64,000 nucleotides of DNA from Pseudopedobacter sp037968815 (GTDB taxonomy: Bacteria > Bacteroidota > Bacteroidia > Sphingobacteriales > Sphingobacteriaceae). Under the pieces are notes generated by a model. That model was not told the DNA's origin. It worked only from the letters and a program-made list of their open reading frames with translations, and ran no database searches. The DNA is taken from the NCBI GenBank assembly GCA_037968815.1, contig JBBKWF010000011.1, forward strand, positions 551,938-615,937, read 5' to 3'. This document shows, one piece after another, positions 16,495 through 25,247 of the stretch. Every line of letters starts with the position of its first letter. Positions within the stretch are counted from its first letter, which is position 1. The translations under genes were made by a program, and so were the position numbers.

Positions 16495-18096
16495 ATGAGA
16501 AAATTCGACTTGTTATTAGGACTCTTTTTTATGGGAGCCATTGGTATTGCTAATGCTCAAACTTATACATCTACCACCTATGCAGGTGTAGGAACTGCTG
16601 GAGTTGCAACTGACGGACCAATAGCTACCACTAAGTTTTATGCACCAGAGCGTTTAACTTATGACAATGACGGAAACATCATTGTGGTGGACAGAACGAA
16701 CAGTGTGATCAGAAGAATTGATGTAAGTACAGGGCTAATAAGTACCGTAGCAGGAAGTACAAGGGGCTACCTTGATGCAACAGATGGTCTGACTGCTAAG
16801 TTCGACTATCCTTGGGGAGCCATTGTAGACGCTGCCGGAAATATTTTTGTTGCTGATAGAGATAATGACAGAATCCGTAAAATTGACACGGATGGTGAAG
16901 TAAGTACCTACGCCGGAAATGGAACTTCGGCAACTGTTAATAATGATAATCCGCTATTGGCAAGTTTTATGCAACCTCTCGATCTGGTCTTTGATAAAGA
17001 CAGTAATTTACTTGTTGCAGATGGTAACTCCAACTTAATAAGGGCTATTGCTCCAGACGGTAAAGTTACTACTTATGCCGGTGATGCTAATGGTTTTGCA
17101 GATAATGACGACCCTCTCCAAGCGTCTTTTAATGACCCATCTGGCTTAGGAAGAGATGCTGCAGGTAATATTTATGTTGCTGACAGATTCAATCACCGAA
17201 TTAGAAAAATAGATTTAGATAGAAAAGTAACTACCGTTGCCGGTAGCGGTGTGTATGGAAACGCCGATAATACTAATCCTATTTTAGCAAAATTTTATCA
17301 ACCTTATGATGTAGATGTTGACGCGAATGGAAACATTTTTGTCGTAGAGCTATATCATGATGTGCGTAAAATAGCATCAACAGGTGCGGTTACCACGATA
17401 GCGGGCTTACCTGGTACTTCTGGCGATGTAGTTGGTTCTGGCGATGATACTCGCTTCAACAACCCTTCGGGCTTAGTGATTGCCCCTAACGGCGTGATTT
17501 ACGTAGTTGAAGTTTCGAACAATAAAATCAAAGCCTTAACTCCAAGTACACTGCCTGTAAACTTAACCTCTTTTAGCGGAAAGATGAATGACGCTAACGG
17601 AGTTTCACTTACGTGGTCAACCGCGTCAGAACAAAACAATGATTACTTTGACTTATTAAGGTCTAATGACGGTATAACATGGACTTCAATAAAAACAATT
17701 AAAGGAAAAGGTAACAGTAGTAAAGTTGAAACCTATAACCATATAGATTCTTCTCCACTTGCTGGAATTAACTATTACCTATTAAAGCAAGTTGATTTTG
17801 ATGGCGCTAGTACATCATTTAAAGCAGTGAGCGTTAATTTCACACTTTCTACATCAGACTATTTAAACGCGTATTACAATAATGGTAACTTAACCATCAG
17901 TACCAATGGAAATGCCATTAAAAGCGGGACATTAACAGTTCATAATTTAAACGGACAAGTTTTATTGTCGCAAGCAATTAACTTGAGTGCAGGTGCTCAT
18001 ACGCTTTCTGTACCAGCAAGCCTAGAAACTGGACTATATGTTTTAAGTATTAACAGTACAAACGGTAATAAAGCGGTTAAGTTTGTTGCCGAATAA
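16495..18096 (+). CDS. secreted NHL-repeat beta-propeller protein with type IX secretion tail
   Basis: A 533-residue protein starting MRKFDLLL, with a signal peptide ending ANAQ (22). The frame stays open upstream to an ATG at 16453, but that would bury the signal, so 16495 is chosen. Five or so NHL repeats fill about residues 25-345, each with a D-x-x-G-N-I-x-V-x-D-x-x-N-x-x-I-R/K core such as DAAGNIYVADRFNHRIRKI. A fibronectin-like segment (LPVNLTSFSGKMN onward) follows. The last 75 residues resemble a type A sorting domain of the type IX system (LTVHNLNGQVLLSQ ... LETGLYVLSI). It is therefore expected to be exported and attached to the surface or released. Its partner in the locus is unknown. 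Confidence 0.85.
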   Translation: MRKFDLLLGLFFMGAIGIANAQTYTSTTYAGVGTAGVATDGPIATTKFYAPERLTYDNDGNIIVVDRTNSVIRRIDVSTGLISTVAGSTRGYLDATDGLTAKFDYPWGAIVDAAGNIFVADRDNDRIRKIDTDGEVSTYAGNGTSATVNNDNPLLASFMQPLDLVFDKDSNLLVADGNSNLIRAIAPDGKVTTYAGDANGFADNDDPLQASFNDPSGLGRDAAGNIYVADRFNHRIRKIDLDRKVTTVAGSGVYGNADNTNPILAKFYQPYDVDVDANGNIFVVELYHDVRKIASTGAVTTIAGLPGTSGDVVGSGDDTRFNNPSGLVIAPNGVIYVVEVSNNKIKALTPSTLPVNLTSFSGKMNDANGVSLTWSTASEQNNDYFDLLRSNDGITWTSIKTIKGKGNSSKVETYNHIDSSPLAGINYYLLKQVDFDGASTSFKAVSVNFTLSTSDYLNAYYNNGNLTISTNGNAIKSGTLTVHNLNGQVLLSQAINLSAGAHTLSVPASLETGLYVLSINSTNGNKAVKFVAE

Positions 18097-18127
18097 TACT
18101 TAAATCACCTAATTGATTATATTATAT

Positions 18128-18157
18128 GAGCAGGACTTTAAAAGTTCTGCTCTTTTT
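18128..18157 (+). terminator. intrinsic terminator after the NHL gene
   Basis: GAGCAGGACTT (18128-18138) pairs with AAGTTCTGCTC (18142-18152) with one G-T pair, followed by TTTTT. It ends only 10 bases before the next start codon. Confidence 0.8.
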
Positions 18158-18167
18158 CTCCTAAAAA

Positions 18168-19049
18168 ATGAAACATTTAATTAAAGCCTTTATCTGGTGT
18201 TGGTTCTTAACTACTTTTTCTGCCTTCGCTCAAGAAAAAACATTAAAAATAATCAGTTATAATGTATTGGTAGGTATGAAGACAGATACCTCAGCAGAAA
18301 AGAGTAAATTTTCAAAATGGTTTAAACAGCAAAAACCGGATGTTGTGGCATTACAAGAACTTACTGGTTTTACTCAAAAAAAGCTTGAAAGCCTTGCGAG
18401 AAGCTATAATCACCCGTATTCAATATTGTTAATAGAAGGTGAAAAATATCCTGTCGGGATTACCTCTAAATACCCTATTACTAATGTAAAAAAAGTAACA
18501 GATAATATGGACAGGGGCTTTATCCAAGCAGACATAAAAGGACAAACTTTTGTGGTATTACATTTAAGCCCCTTTGATTACCGTACCAGAGGAGTTGAAA
18601 TTGACTTAGTTTTAGCAAATGTAAAAAGTCAGCCACATATCAAAAACTGGTTACTCATGGGCGATTTCAATTCTGTTTCTCCAGTAGATTCACTCGCATA
18701 CCAAGATGGGAGGTTTATTGAAGGTCTAAAAAAGTACGAGAAAAGATACCCACCTATTAAAAAGTTGGTAAACGGTAAAATAGATTATACCGTGATTCAA
18801 AAAGTAATTGATCAAGAATTTACAGATGCATTAAAGTTATTTCACACCAATTTTGTAAAAAGTATACATCCAAAAAAGTTTCAAACGAAGGGTTCAGCAG
18901 ATAACGCCTCAAGAATTGACTTTGTTTTCGCTAGCAAACAGCTTAAAAAGAAAATAAAAAAAGCGGAAATACTAGTGGATGACTTTACTGACAATTACTC
19001 AGATCATTACCCGATGATGATAGAATTGGAAATAAAAGATAAGAAATAG
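18168..19049 (+). CDS. exported endonuclease/exonuclease/phosphatase-fold hydrolase
   Basis: A 293-residue protein with a signal peptide ending AFAQ (22). The metal-dependent EEP fold is shown by IISYNVLVG (Asn), VVALQELTG (catalytic Glu), LLMGDFNSVS (GDFN), RIDFVFAS and the C-terminal SDHYPM. The family includes DNases, sphingomyelinases and inositol-phosphate phosphatases. The signal peptide makes a phosphodiesterase or phosphatase acting outside the cytoplasm most likely. Next to a phosphodiester glycosidase this suggests a role in removing phosphate from the same substrate, which is inference. A strong terminator just upstream means expression depends on readthrough or an unseen promoter. 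Confidence 0.85.
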   Translation: MKHLIKAFIWCWFLTTFSAFAQEKTLKIISYNVLVGMKTDTSAEKSKFSKWFKQQKPDVVALQELTGFTQKKLESLARSYNHPYSILLIEGEKYPVGITSKYPITNVKKVTDNMDRGFIQADIKGQTFVVLHLSPFDYRTRGVEIDLVLANVKSQPHIKNWLLMGDFNSVSPVDSLAYQDGRFIEGLKKYEKRYPPIKKLVNGKIDYTVIQKVIDQEFTDALKLFHTNFVKSIHPKKFQTKGSADNASRIDFVFASKQLKKKIKKAEILVDDFTDNYSDHYPMMIELEIKDKK

Positions 19050-19120
19050 CCAAAATTTAGTCTAAAACACTTTTATTTAACCTTTCACATTTGTTTAAGG
19101 TTTTCTTAAATCAGAACAAG

Positions 19121-20863
19121 CTAATTGCTTAGAAAAGCATCCCATTCATACGCTTTTTCAATTTTTGAGCTGTTTTGGTTTTGTGTAGTGATAAGCGTAG
19201 GGAAATGCTTATCACTTTCGTATTTAAATGTGACTTCTTTTTTTAAACGTTGTGACTCCTCAACTTTAAAATTTTTAAACCTACCCTGCCCATCATAGTC
19301 AAAATAGTAGCTATAACGATCATTCTCAAAATGAGTTTCTACAACCCGTCCAAGCTTATCTCTACCTATTTGCCCTTGGTATAGCATTCCTTTGTTGCTT
19401 ATAATCCCTATCACCTTGCCCCTCTCATTTTTTACGTAACAGGCATTATTAGTACAAAACATTTTATCTTTTTTTTCATATCTATTAACCCGGATTTCTT
19501 CATCAGCTTTAACTAAGCTTTGAGATATTGAGTACACAAAATTTTTATTGTAGAAAAAGTAATTCGCCTCAATCTGGTTGCCATCTGTAGAGGTACTCTC
19601 TTTCAAATTATTCCTTGTATCGTATTCATAACTTATTGTTGACACACTTCTGTCTTGCTCTTTTTCTGTTTTTAACTTAACATTATCGTTAGCATCATAA
19701 TCATAAAAAACAGAACTCATCAACTTATCTCTCTCATAAGAAAGCTCGCTTAGCAAGTCTTGTTTCGCGTTAAACTCATAAATCCTTTTATTTAAAACCA
19801 ATCTATTCCCGTTATCAATAACCTGGGTAAAAATTTCTCTTAAAGTTTTAATTTTTGTTTGACTTTGCTTTACAAGTTCCAAAATTGAAGGTTCATTTCT
19901 CAAATCAGAAACATTTAATTCTTTATAGTTCCAATTCCTAATCTCAGTTTTAACAGTTGGGAAATTATTTATAACTGAAAATTCGGGTATAAATGCAGTA
20001 ATTTTCAATGCTTCTTCGTAAGGGAAAAAGACACGAAAAAGTTTTCCGCCCACCATAATAGTACTTTTTGTGTTTTCCTGAAACTGAATCATTAAACCAT
20101 AATTATACCAGTAAAAATCTGCTTCATTTAAATCCACCGTTTCAAAGAAATTAGTGGTTTTCGACTTCTTTTGGCTCAAATCACTATTACCTTCTTCAGC
20201 ATTCTCGAGATGAGCTAGTTCATTCAAATTCATTTTCTCTGTAATCAGCAAGTAGTTTTTAGTGAATTTAATAGCTACCAAGCCCTCAATATTTTTTTCA
20301 TTGTTGATGTTAATATTTGGTTTCCAAGCTTCCGTTTTACCAGTAAGTAAATCAACATGATAGTAATGCCTTATATTAAATTTCTCATTCTCGTAATTAT
20401 TTGAAGGTTTGATAACTTCAAATAAAAACTTGATTTCATAAATAGCCTGATTTGCTACAATAGACTTCACTTCACACGCTATACCCGTTAACTGCGGATT
20501 CGTAGCTTCACCAATATTATTATACTCATAATTATTACGGCTATTTCTCAATTCGTTATAAACATTTAATCGCAGATTTACCTCCCTATGTAAAGCCGAA
20601 AATTTTGCTTCGGTTTCTACATAATCCACACAAAGTTTAAATACATCATTATTTATTTTTTTTTGAATGACGGTTGGGTTATCCCTAAAAGCATAATAAG
20701 TAAGTTCAATTCTTCTTGTTACGTAAGGTTTATTTGAATTTATTTCTTTACTATAATTATCAAACTGATACTCTTGATTATTTATCATATCGAAAATAAT
20801 TTCCGCATTTGTCACAAAGGGCAAAAGCAACAATAAACTAAGATAAATGATCTGTTTTTTCAT
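19121..20863 (-). CDS. secreted protein of unknown function with YD/RHS-like segment
   Basis: A 580-residue protein with a signal peptide (about 1-20, ending TNA). The first 330 residues show no family I recognise. Residues about 370-560 contain Tyr/Asp/Asn-rich units such as YDYDANDNVKLKT and YEYDTRNNLKEST that recall YD (RHS-type) repeats, and the end DYDGQGRFKNFKV continues that pattern. It has neither the RHS core nor a C-terminal toxin. It lies 20 bases downstream of the large repeat protein on the same strand, so the two are probably co-expressed. No enzymatic function is proposed. Confidence 0.7.
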   Translation of the reverse strand: MKKQIIYLSLLLLLPFVTNAEIIFDMINNQEYQFDNYSKEINSNKPYVTRRIELTYYAFRDNPTVIQKKINNDVFKLCVDYVETEAKFSALHREVNLRLNVYNELRNSRNNYEYNNIGEATNPQLTGIACEVKSIVANQAIYEIKFLFEVIKPSNNYENEKFNIRHYYHVDLLTGKTEAWKPNININNEKNIEGLVAIKFTKNYLLITEKMNLNELAHLENAEEGNSDLSQKKSKTTNFFETVDLNEADFYWYNYGLMIQFQENTKSTIMVGGKLFRVFFPYEEALKITAFIPEFSVINNFPTVKTEIRNWNYKELNVSDLRNEPSILELVKQSQTKIKTLREIFTQVIDNGNRLVLNKRIYEFNAKQDLLSELSYERDKLMSSVFYDYDANDNVKLKTEKEQDRSVSTISYEYDTRNNLKESTSTDGNQIEANYFFYNKNFVYSISQSLVKADEEIRVNRYEKKDKMFCTNNACYVKNERGKVIGIISNKGMLYQGQIGRDKLGRVVETHFENDRYSYYFDYDGQGRFKNFKVEESQRLKKEVTFKYESDKHFPTLITTQNQNSSKIEKAYEWDAFLSN

Positions 20864-20883
20864 GATACAAGATTGTGGAGCGT

Positions 20884-23800
20884 TTATTCTGCGAAAAAAT
20901 TAAAAGTCAAAGACTCAGACTTATCATCATACCTTGCGGATATTCGTGTAAAACCTTTTTTCATCCATTCTTTTTTAAGGTTTTGCGAACTAAAAACAAA
21001 GGTTTCGGGATTATCTTTGATACTATAAGAGTCTTCACCAAGTTTTTTACACGGAATTTTAATGCTACCCGCAACAAATTTACCACCAGCAAGCATATTA
21101 GTACTTTTTACATTGTAAACCTGATTTTTTCCTTTTTCAGCAACTTCAAATTTCACATTCGCATCCTTAACCCAAAGACCAAAAAATTCATTTGCTTCTT
21201 GTGGTCTAATATTTTCGTTCCAAATATACCCGTTATAGTTGTTTGAAAACTCACTATCAAAAAGTGAAGGTTCTGCAGTATTAATATCAACGCTTAAAAA
21301 ATCTTTTATTATACCTTGTGTATAGCAAGCATCTGGCACTTTATCTAAGTTAACTTTAAACTGGTTTTGATAATTATAATCAATACTCTTCACATTATAC
21401 AGCGCTTTAAAATACTCCTGTTTGGTATCAGCACTTTTAAAAGGACTATTAATCAACTCTAATGCAATTCGTTTTGGGTATAAATTCGCATACGTTCCGG
21501 CTTCATTATTAGTGTTGTAATATGCAGTAACTCCCATCGTACTAATATAACCGTCCGTTGTGCAAGGGTTAAGCGTAATTTTAATTTGTTGATTAGCTGG
21601 CAAAAAGAATGACAGCTCTTTAAAAAGAACAAGTTTTAGAGAAGTACCTCCGGTACGAGCGCCATTATTAGACTGGTGATTGACGTAAAAAATAGATTCG
21701 TAATTAAAATCTGCAAATGGTTTAATAAAAGTGGGAAGGTTTCTTTTTATAGTTTTTAAATCGACTAAATGCTTTAATAAGGGAGCGTAGCCAAGCTTGC
21801 TTTGACTCATTGTTGTATCTGCGCAAGCACATTTCTCAATTAATGGTTTTATAACTAGCTTTCCATTTTCATAAAATTTCTTTTCGGCTTTTTTGCCATT
21901 ATAAATGGTCCACTCGCCAACCATTTGATCATTTAGGTATTGTCCTTTTTTACTGATTTCTCCACTTTCACTGTATTCAATAAAATCACCATCTCGCTTA
22001 TTCTTTTTATAATCAACTCTATATTCAAGTTGCTCGTTCTCATATAATTGACTGTAGGTGCTATCTCGCTTCCCTTGAAAATAAAATGATTCTGATTTTA
22101 GCTGATGGCTATTTGCGTAAAACTGACGATTTACAAACCAACCTATTCTATCTTCAATTCTAACTTTTTCCGTTTGTAAAACACCGTTTTGGTCATAACT
22201 AGCGAAAGTACTATCAGCCTCATTTTGATAAATTTTTAGTTTTCCATTTTCATAATAGTCACTGCTAGTAACTCTTTTGCCTTCATCATTATAAGTGTAT
22301 TTTCGGGTTGGTGTACCGTCTGGGCGGAAATCTGACTCAACAGCAAGCTTTCCATTAGAGAAATACTTTCCTCGTCTCACAACTTGCTTACCTGCAAATT
22401 TTTCGACAAAATCTCCAACTAATATTCCCTTTTTAAAGTTTTTATAAACCAAAGTATCACCACGTACGGGTTCTAACACTAAAAACTCACCATTTGGTAA
22501 ATTGTCTTGAAATTCCACTCTTAAAAAAAGATGATTATTGTTGTATTTGAGTTCATAAGCTCCCTGCTTTTCTATATCCAAAAATAAAGGAGAGTTAGAC
22601 CAAGTTTGATTGACATAATTACTTAGTTCTTTTGCATAAGCTGGGCTGAGCTGTTTCGCCTCATCATTATTTTTATCTGTATATAGTGTTAAAAAAGTGC
22701 CGTCATTCAAAAAGTCTGCATATTGCTTTTTTAAAGTTTCTGGATCTTGGTAGATAATCTTCCTAAGCTGACTATTTTTATAGAAATAATACCCCAAAGC
22801 CGTTTGATTTTGTGGACCAATAGTGTTAAAAGACATTAATTTACCGTCCGGAAAATAATTAACGCTAAAGGTCTGAGCAATTTCAAAGACCCGCATTTTA
22901 CCCTCCTCAAATAATGTTTGTGTGACATTATCCCATTTCGGGTTGTTAAATCTTTGTCTTACTATTTTTCCTTCCGAATCATAATCATATTGCCAACCGG
23001 CCTCACCTGTTTTAAGCTTACCGCTATAGTCGTTTACTGAGCTAGATAAGTAATTGTATTTTCTTTTAAGCTTACCAGATTCATAATATTCCAAAAATTC
23101 ACCGTGTAAAACACCGTCTTTTATATTAAAACTTTTATTAGGTTTTCCACTTTTATAAAACAGCTCTTTTACACCCTGCTCTACCCCGTTTTTATAATAC
23201 GCTTTTGAAACCAGAACATTATCTTCCCACCTGTACTCGAAACCATTTTTTACAGAAACCTGCTTTTCTCCCTGAGTAATTATTGCATAACTAACTTCAT
23301 TTGTTTTGTTACCCTTTTTATCAAAATGATTCGTAGTGCCTACTTCTAGGTTATTTTTATAGTTGTGTTGTTCATCTAGAGTTCCGTTTTCATAAAAGCG
23401 TTGCGTGAGCCCCTCTTTTTTACCCATTTTAAAGTTTTGCACTAACTGCAAGTTTCCCTTTCTGTAATAGGTTTCACTTTTACCATCATTAACAGATTTT
23501 AGTTTATTGCCATCAACCTCAATTTCATAATAAAACGTTCCACGACTTTCTATTTTTCCATCTTCAAAATATTTGGTAAAAGCACCATGCATTTGGTTGT
23601 CTTTATAATTAGTTTCAGAGGCTACATAACCTGTTCTTTGATAAAAGAGAGTCCACAGCCCTGATTTTTTCCCATCTTGATAAAGCCCTATAATTAGAGG
23701 CTTTCCGTCTGTGTTATATTTAAAATATTTCCCATCTAACACCGATTTTTTTTGACCGTTCTCAATAATCACTTTATAATTTTGTGTAACGGCTATTTTT

Positions 23801-24327
23801 CCATTTAAATAATACTCTTCGTGTTTACCACTTAAAAAACCCGCATCATTATTTCCCTTAATCTTCAAAGAACCGTCGGGAAAAAACACTTTAAATACAC
23901 CATTTTTAAGACTATCCGTATAATTAGTTTGAGAAACTAGTATTTGACTTTGAAAAGCACTTAAATCACCTTCTAAAACAGATCTGTTTTGGGCTTTGTT
24001 ATATTTATAATTTCTCTTTTCACGTATATTTCCTTGATTATCATATAAAGTTTGTTCACCATCCAAAAAACCATTTGTATAATTGCTGCTTTCAAGTAGT
24101 TTTCCATAATTTCCAATTATCTCTTCTAAACCTTCTTTCTTCTCATTTTTTAATCGAAAAGTTTTTTTATACCTAGAGTTCGGCTGACTAATTACCACTA
24201 AAGAAAAATCTCCTTCATGAGTAATAAGCGTGTCTTTTGTCGGGATAAGAAATCTGCATTCGCCCTTAGAAAGGGTAAAGGAGAAAATAAATATAACTAT
24301 CAGTAACTTTTTAAAAAGCATAAACAA
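20884..24327 (-). CDS. large secreted YwqK/MORN-like repeat protein
   Basis: A 1147-residue exported protein with a hydrophobic signal (about residues 4-20). From about residue 60 to 830 it consists of roughly twenty degenerate units of about 20-35 residues with the pattern G-x(4-6)-Y/F-x2-G-x3-x-x-x-Y/F, for example GEFLEYYESGKLKRKYNY and GDFIEYSESGEISKKGQY. These are YwqK-type repeats, related to MORN repeats. After a Cys-containing linker (CACADTTMSQ) the last 300 residues are non-repetitive and of no family I recognise. YwqK proteins are annotated as antitoxins in some databases, but there is no toxin here and the export signal argues against that. The start may be the first or second Met (24327 or 24321). 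Confidence 0.8.
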   Translation of the reverse strand: MFMLFKKLLIVIFIFSFTLSKGECRFLIPTKDTLITHEGDFSLVVISQPNSRYKKTFRLKNEKKEGLEEIIGNYGKLLESSNYTNGFLDGEQTLYDNQGNIREKRNYKYNKAQNRSVLEGDLSAFQSQILVSQTNYTDSLKNGVFKVFFPDGSLKIKGNNDAGFLSGKHEEYYLNGKIAVTQNYKVIIENGQKKSVLDGKYFKYNTDGKPLIIGLYQDGKKSGLWTLFYQRTGYVASETNYKDNQMHGAFTKYFEDGKIESRGTFYYEIEVDGNKLKSVNDGKSETYYRKGNLQLVQNFKMGKKEGLTQRFYENGTLDEQHNYKNNLEVGTTNHFDKKGNKTNEVSYAIITQGEKQVSVKNGFEYRWEDNVLVSKAYYKNGVEQGVKELFYKSGKPNKSFNIKDGVLHGEFLEYYESGKLKRKYNYLSSSVNDYSGKLKTGEAGWQYDYDSEGKIVRQRFNNPKWDNVTQTLFEEGKMRVFEIAQTFSVNYFPDGKLMSFNTIGPQNQTALGYYFYKNSQLRKIIYQDPETLKKQYADFLNDGTFLTLYTDKNNDEAKQLSPAYAKELSNYVNQTWSNSPLFLDIEKQGAYELKYNNNHLFLRVEFQDNLPNGEFLVLEPVRGDTLVYKNFKKGILVGDFVEKFAGKQVVRRGKYFSNGKLAVESDFRPDGTPTRKYTYNDEGKRVTSSDYYENGKLKIYQNEADSTFASYDQNGVLQTEKVRIEDRIGWFVNRQFYANSHQLKSESFYFQGKRDSTYSQLYENEQLEYRVDYKKNKRDGDFIEYSESGEISKKGQYLNDQMVGEWTIYNGKKAEKKFYENGKLVIKPLIEKCACADTTMSQSKLGYAPLLKHLVDLKTIKRNLPTFIKPFADFNYESIFYVNHQSNNGARTGGTSLKLVLFKELSFFLPANQQIKITLNPCTTDGYISTMGVTAYYNTNNEAGTYANLYPKRIALELINSPFKSADTKQEYFKALYNVKSIDYNYQNQFKVNLDKVPDACYTQGIIKDFLSVDINTAEPSLFDSEFSNNYNGYIWNENIRPQEANEFFGLWVKDANVKFEVAEKGKNQVYNVKSTNMLAGGKFVAGSIKIPCKKLGEDSYSIKDNPETFVFSSQNLKKEWMKKGFTRISARYDDKSESLTFNFFAE

Positions 24328-24454
24328 TTATCGCTATAATTTAGATATTTTTAAAAAAAAATGGGTTAAAATTAAAAGCCTAAAGTAAAGTAAATAAGTG
24401 AACATATCATAACGTTTGAAGCTGTATTCAGCTATCAATAAATAGGTTAAGCGG

Positions 24455-25162
24455 TTATTTAATTCCTCCAAACGCAGCAAAACACATATTTTTGTGTAGT
24501 ATTTCTGTTTGTTTAAAACCAACCTTTTTCATTAAGTCTAATTGATAATTTAATGAACGTGGCGAGTCTTCTTTCTCTATATAATCAAAAACTTTCTGGC
24601 GGTAATCCTTCCCTCCTATTTCTTCCAAGTAATCTCCGTATTTACCCCAAATTAATTGATGAACCGCTTCAGTATCATGAGTAATTAAATCGGAGATGAA
24701 CAAACAACCGCCTTCGTTTAGTAAGCTATAAAGCTTTTGAAAAGTTGTTTCCCAGTCTTCATCATCTCTCAAATGGTGTAAAACCGCACCGGCTAAAATG
24801 ATGTCAAATTTTTGCCCTGCAAAATCAATATTTCTTATATCCCCTTGAATAGTTTTTATTGCGCCACTGGTAGCTACAGAAACTCTTTCTTTAGCTCGAT
24901 TTAACATCGGCTCACTTAAATCTACCAAAGTACAGTTAAGGTTAGCTACTTTGCTAAGCATCTTTAAAGTATAGTTACCCGCACCACAACCTATATCTAA
25001 AACCTCTCTTGCCTTGTGATTGATATTTTGTACTGCTCCCGTAATCAGTTCTAAAGATATTTCGGCATCAATGGTAGAAACCTGTCCGGTATCTAAATTT
25101 GAAAAGCGTTCAACATCGTTATCAAAACGTTCTTGTATTTCTTGGGTGGTGGATTTTTTCAT
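24455..25162 (-). CDS. class I SAM-dependent methyltransferase
   Basis: A 235-residue cytoplasmic methyltransferase. Motif I is VLDIGCGAG (residues 54-62). The acidic end of strand 2 is in LVDLSEPML, motif II/III in IQGDIRNIDF, and motif post-I in DIILAGAVLHHLRDDEDW. The LHHL signature resembles UbiE/Tam-type small-molecule methyltransferases. The substrate is unknown. It lies just past the leuB terminator on the same strand and is therefore probably transcribed separately. Confidence 0.85.
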   Translation of the reverse strand: MKKSTTQEIQERFDNDVERFSNLDTGQVSTIDAEISLELITGAVQNINHKAREVLDIGCGAGNYTLKMLSKVANLNCTLVDLSEPMLNRAKERVSVATSGAIKTIQGDIRNIDFAGQKFDIILAGAVLHHLRDDEDWETTFQKLYSLLNEGGCLFISDLITHDTEAVHQLIWGKYGDYLEEIGGKDYRQKVFDYIEKEDSPRSLNYQLDLMKKVGFKQTEILHKNMCFAAFGGIK

Positions 25163-25190
25163 TTGATGGATTTTATCAATCTATATGAAA

Positions 25191-25224
25191 TAAAAAAGCC
25201 GAGGATAATCATACCCTCGGCTTT
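25191..25224 (-). terminator. terminator of the ilv-leu operon, after leuB
   Basis: AAAGCCGAGG (25195-25204) pairs with CCTCGGCTTT (25215-25224). Read on the minus strand the stem is followed by TTTTTT. It closes the long branched-chain amino-acid unit. Confidence 0.9.
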
Positions 25225-25247
25225 AAAATATTTAAAATTAGGATATG

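Noticed and set aside
20875..21246. Open frame of 123 codons on the plus strand
   Set aside because: It lies antisense inside the 3' end of the YwqK-repeat gene, has no family resemblance and no start context. It is a by-product of the AT-rich codon use on the other strand.
20884..24327. Antitoxin of a toxin-antitoxin system, as YwqK proteins are sometimes labelled
   Set aside because: The protein is exported and very large, and no toxin candidate is adjacent.
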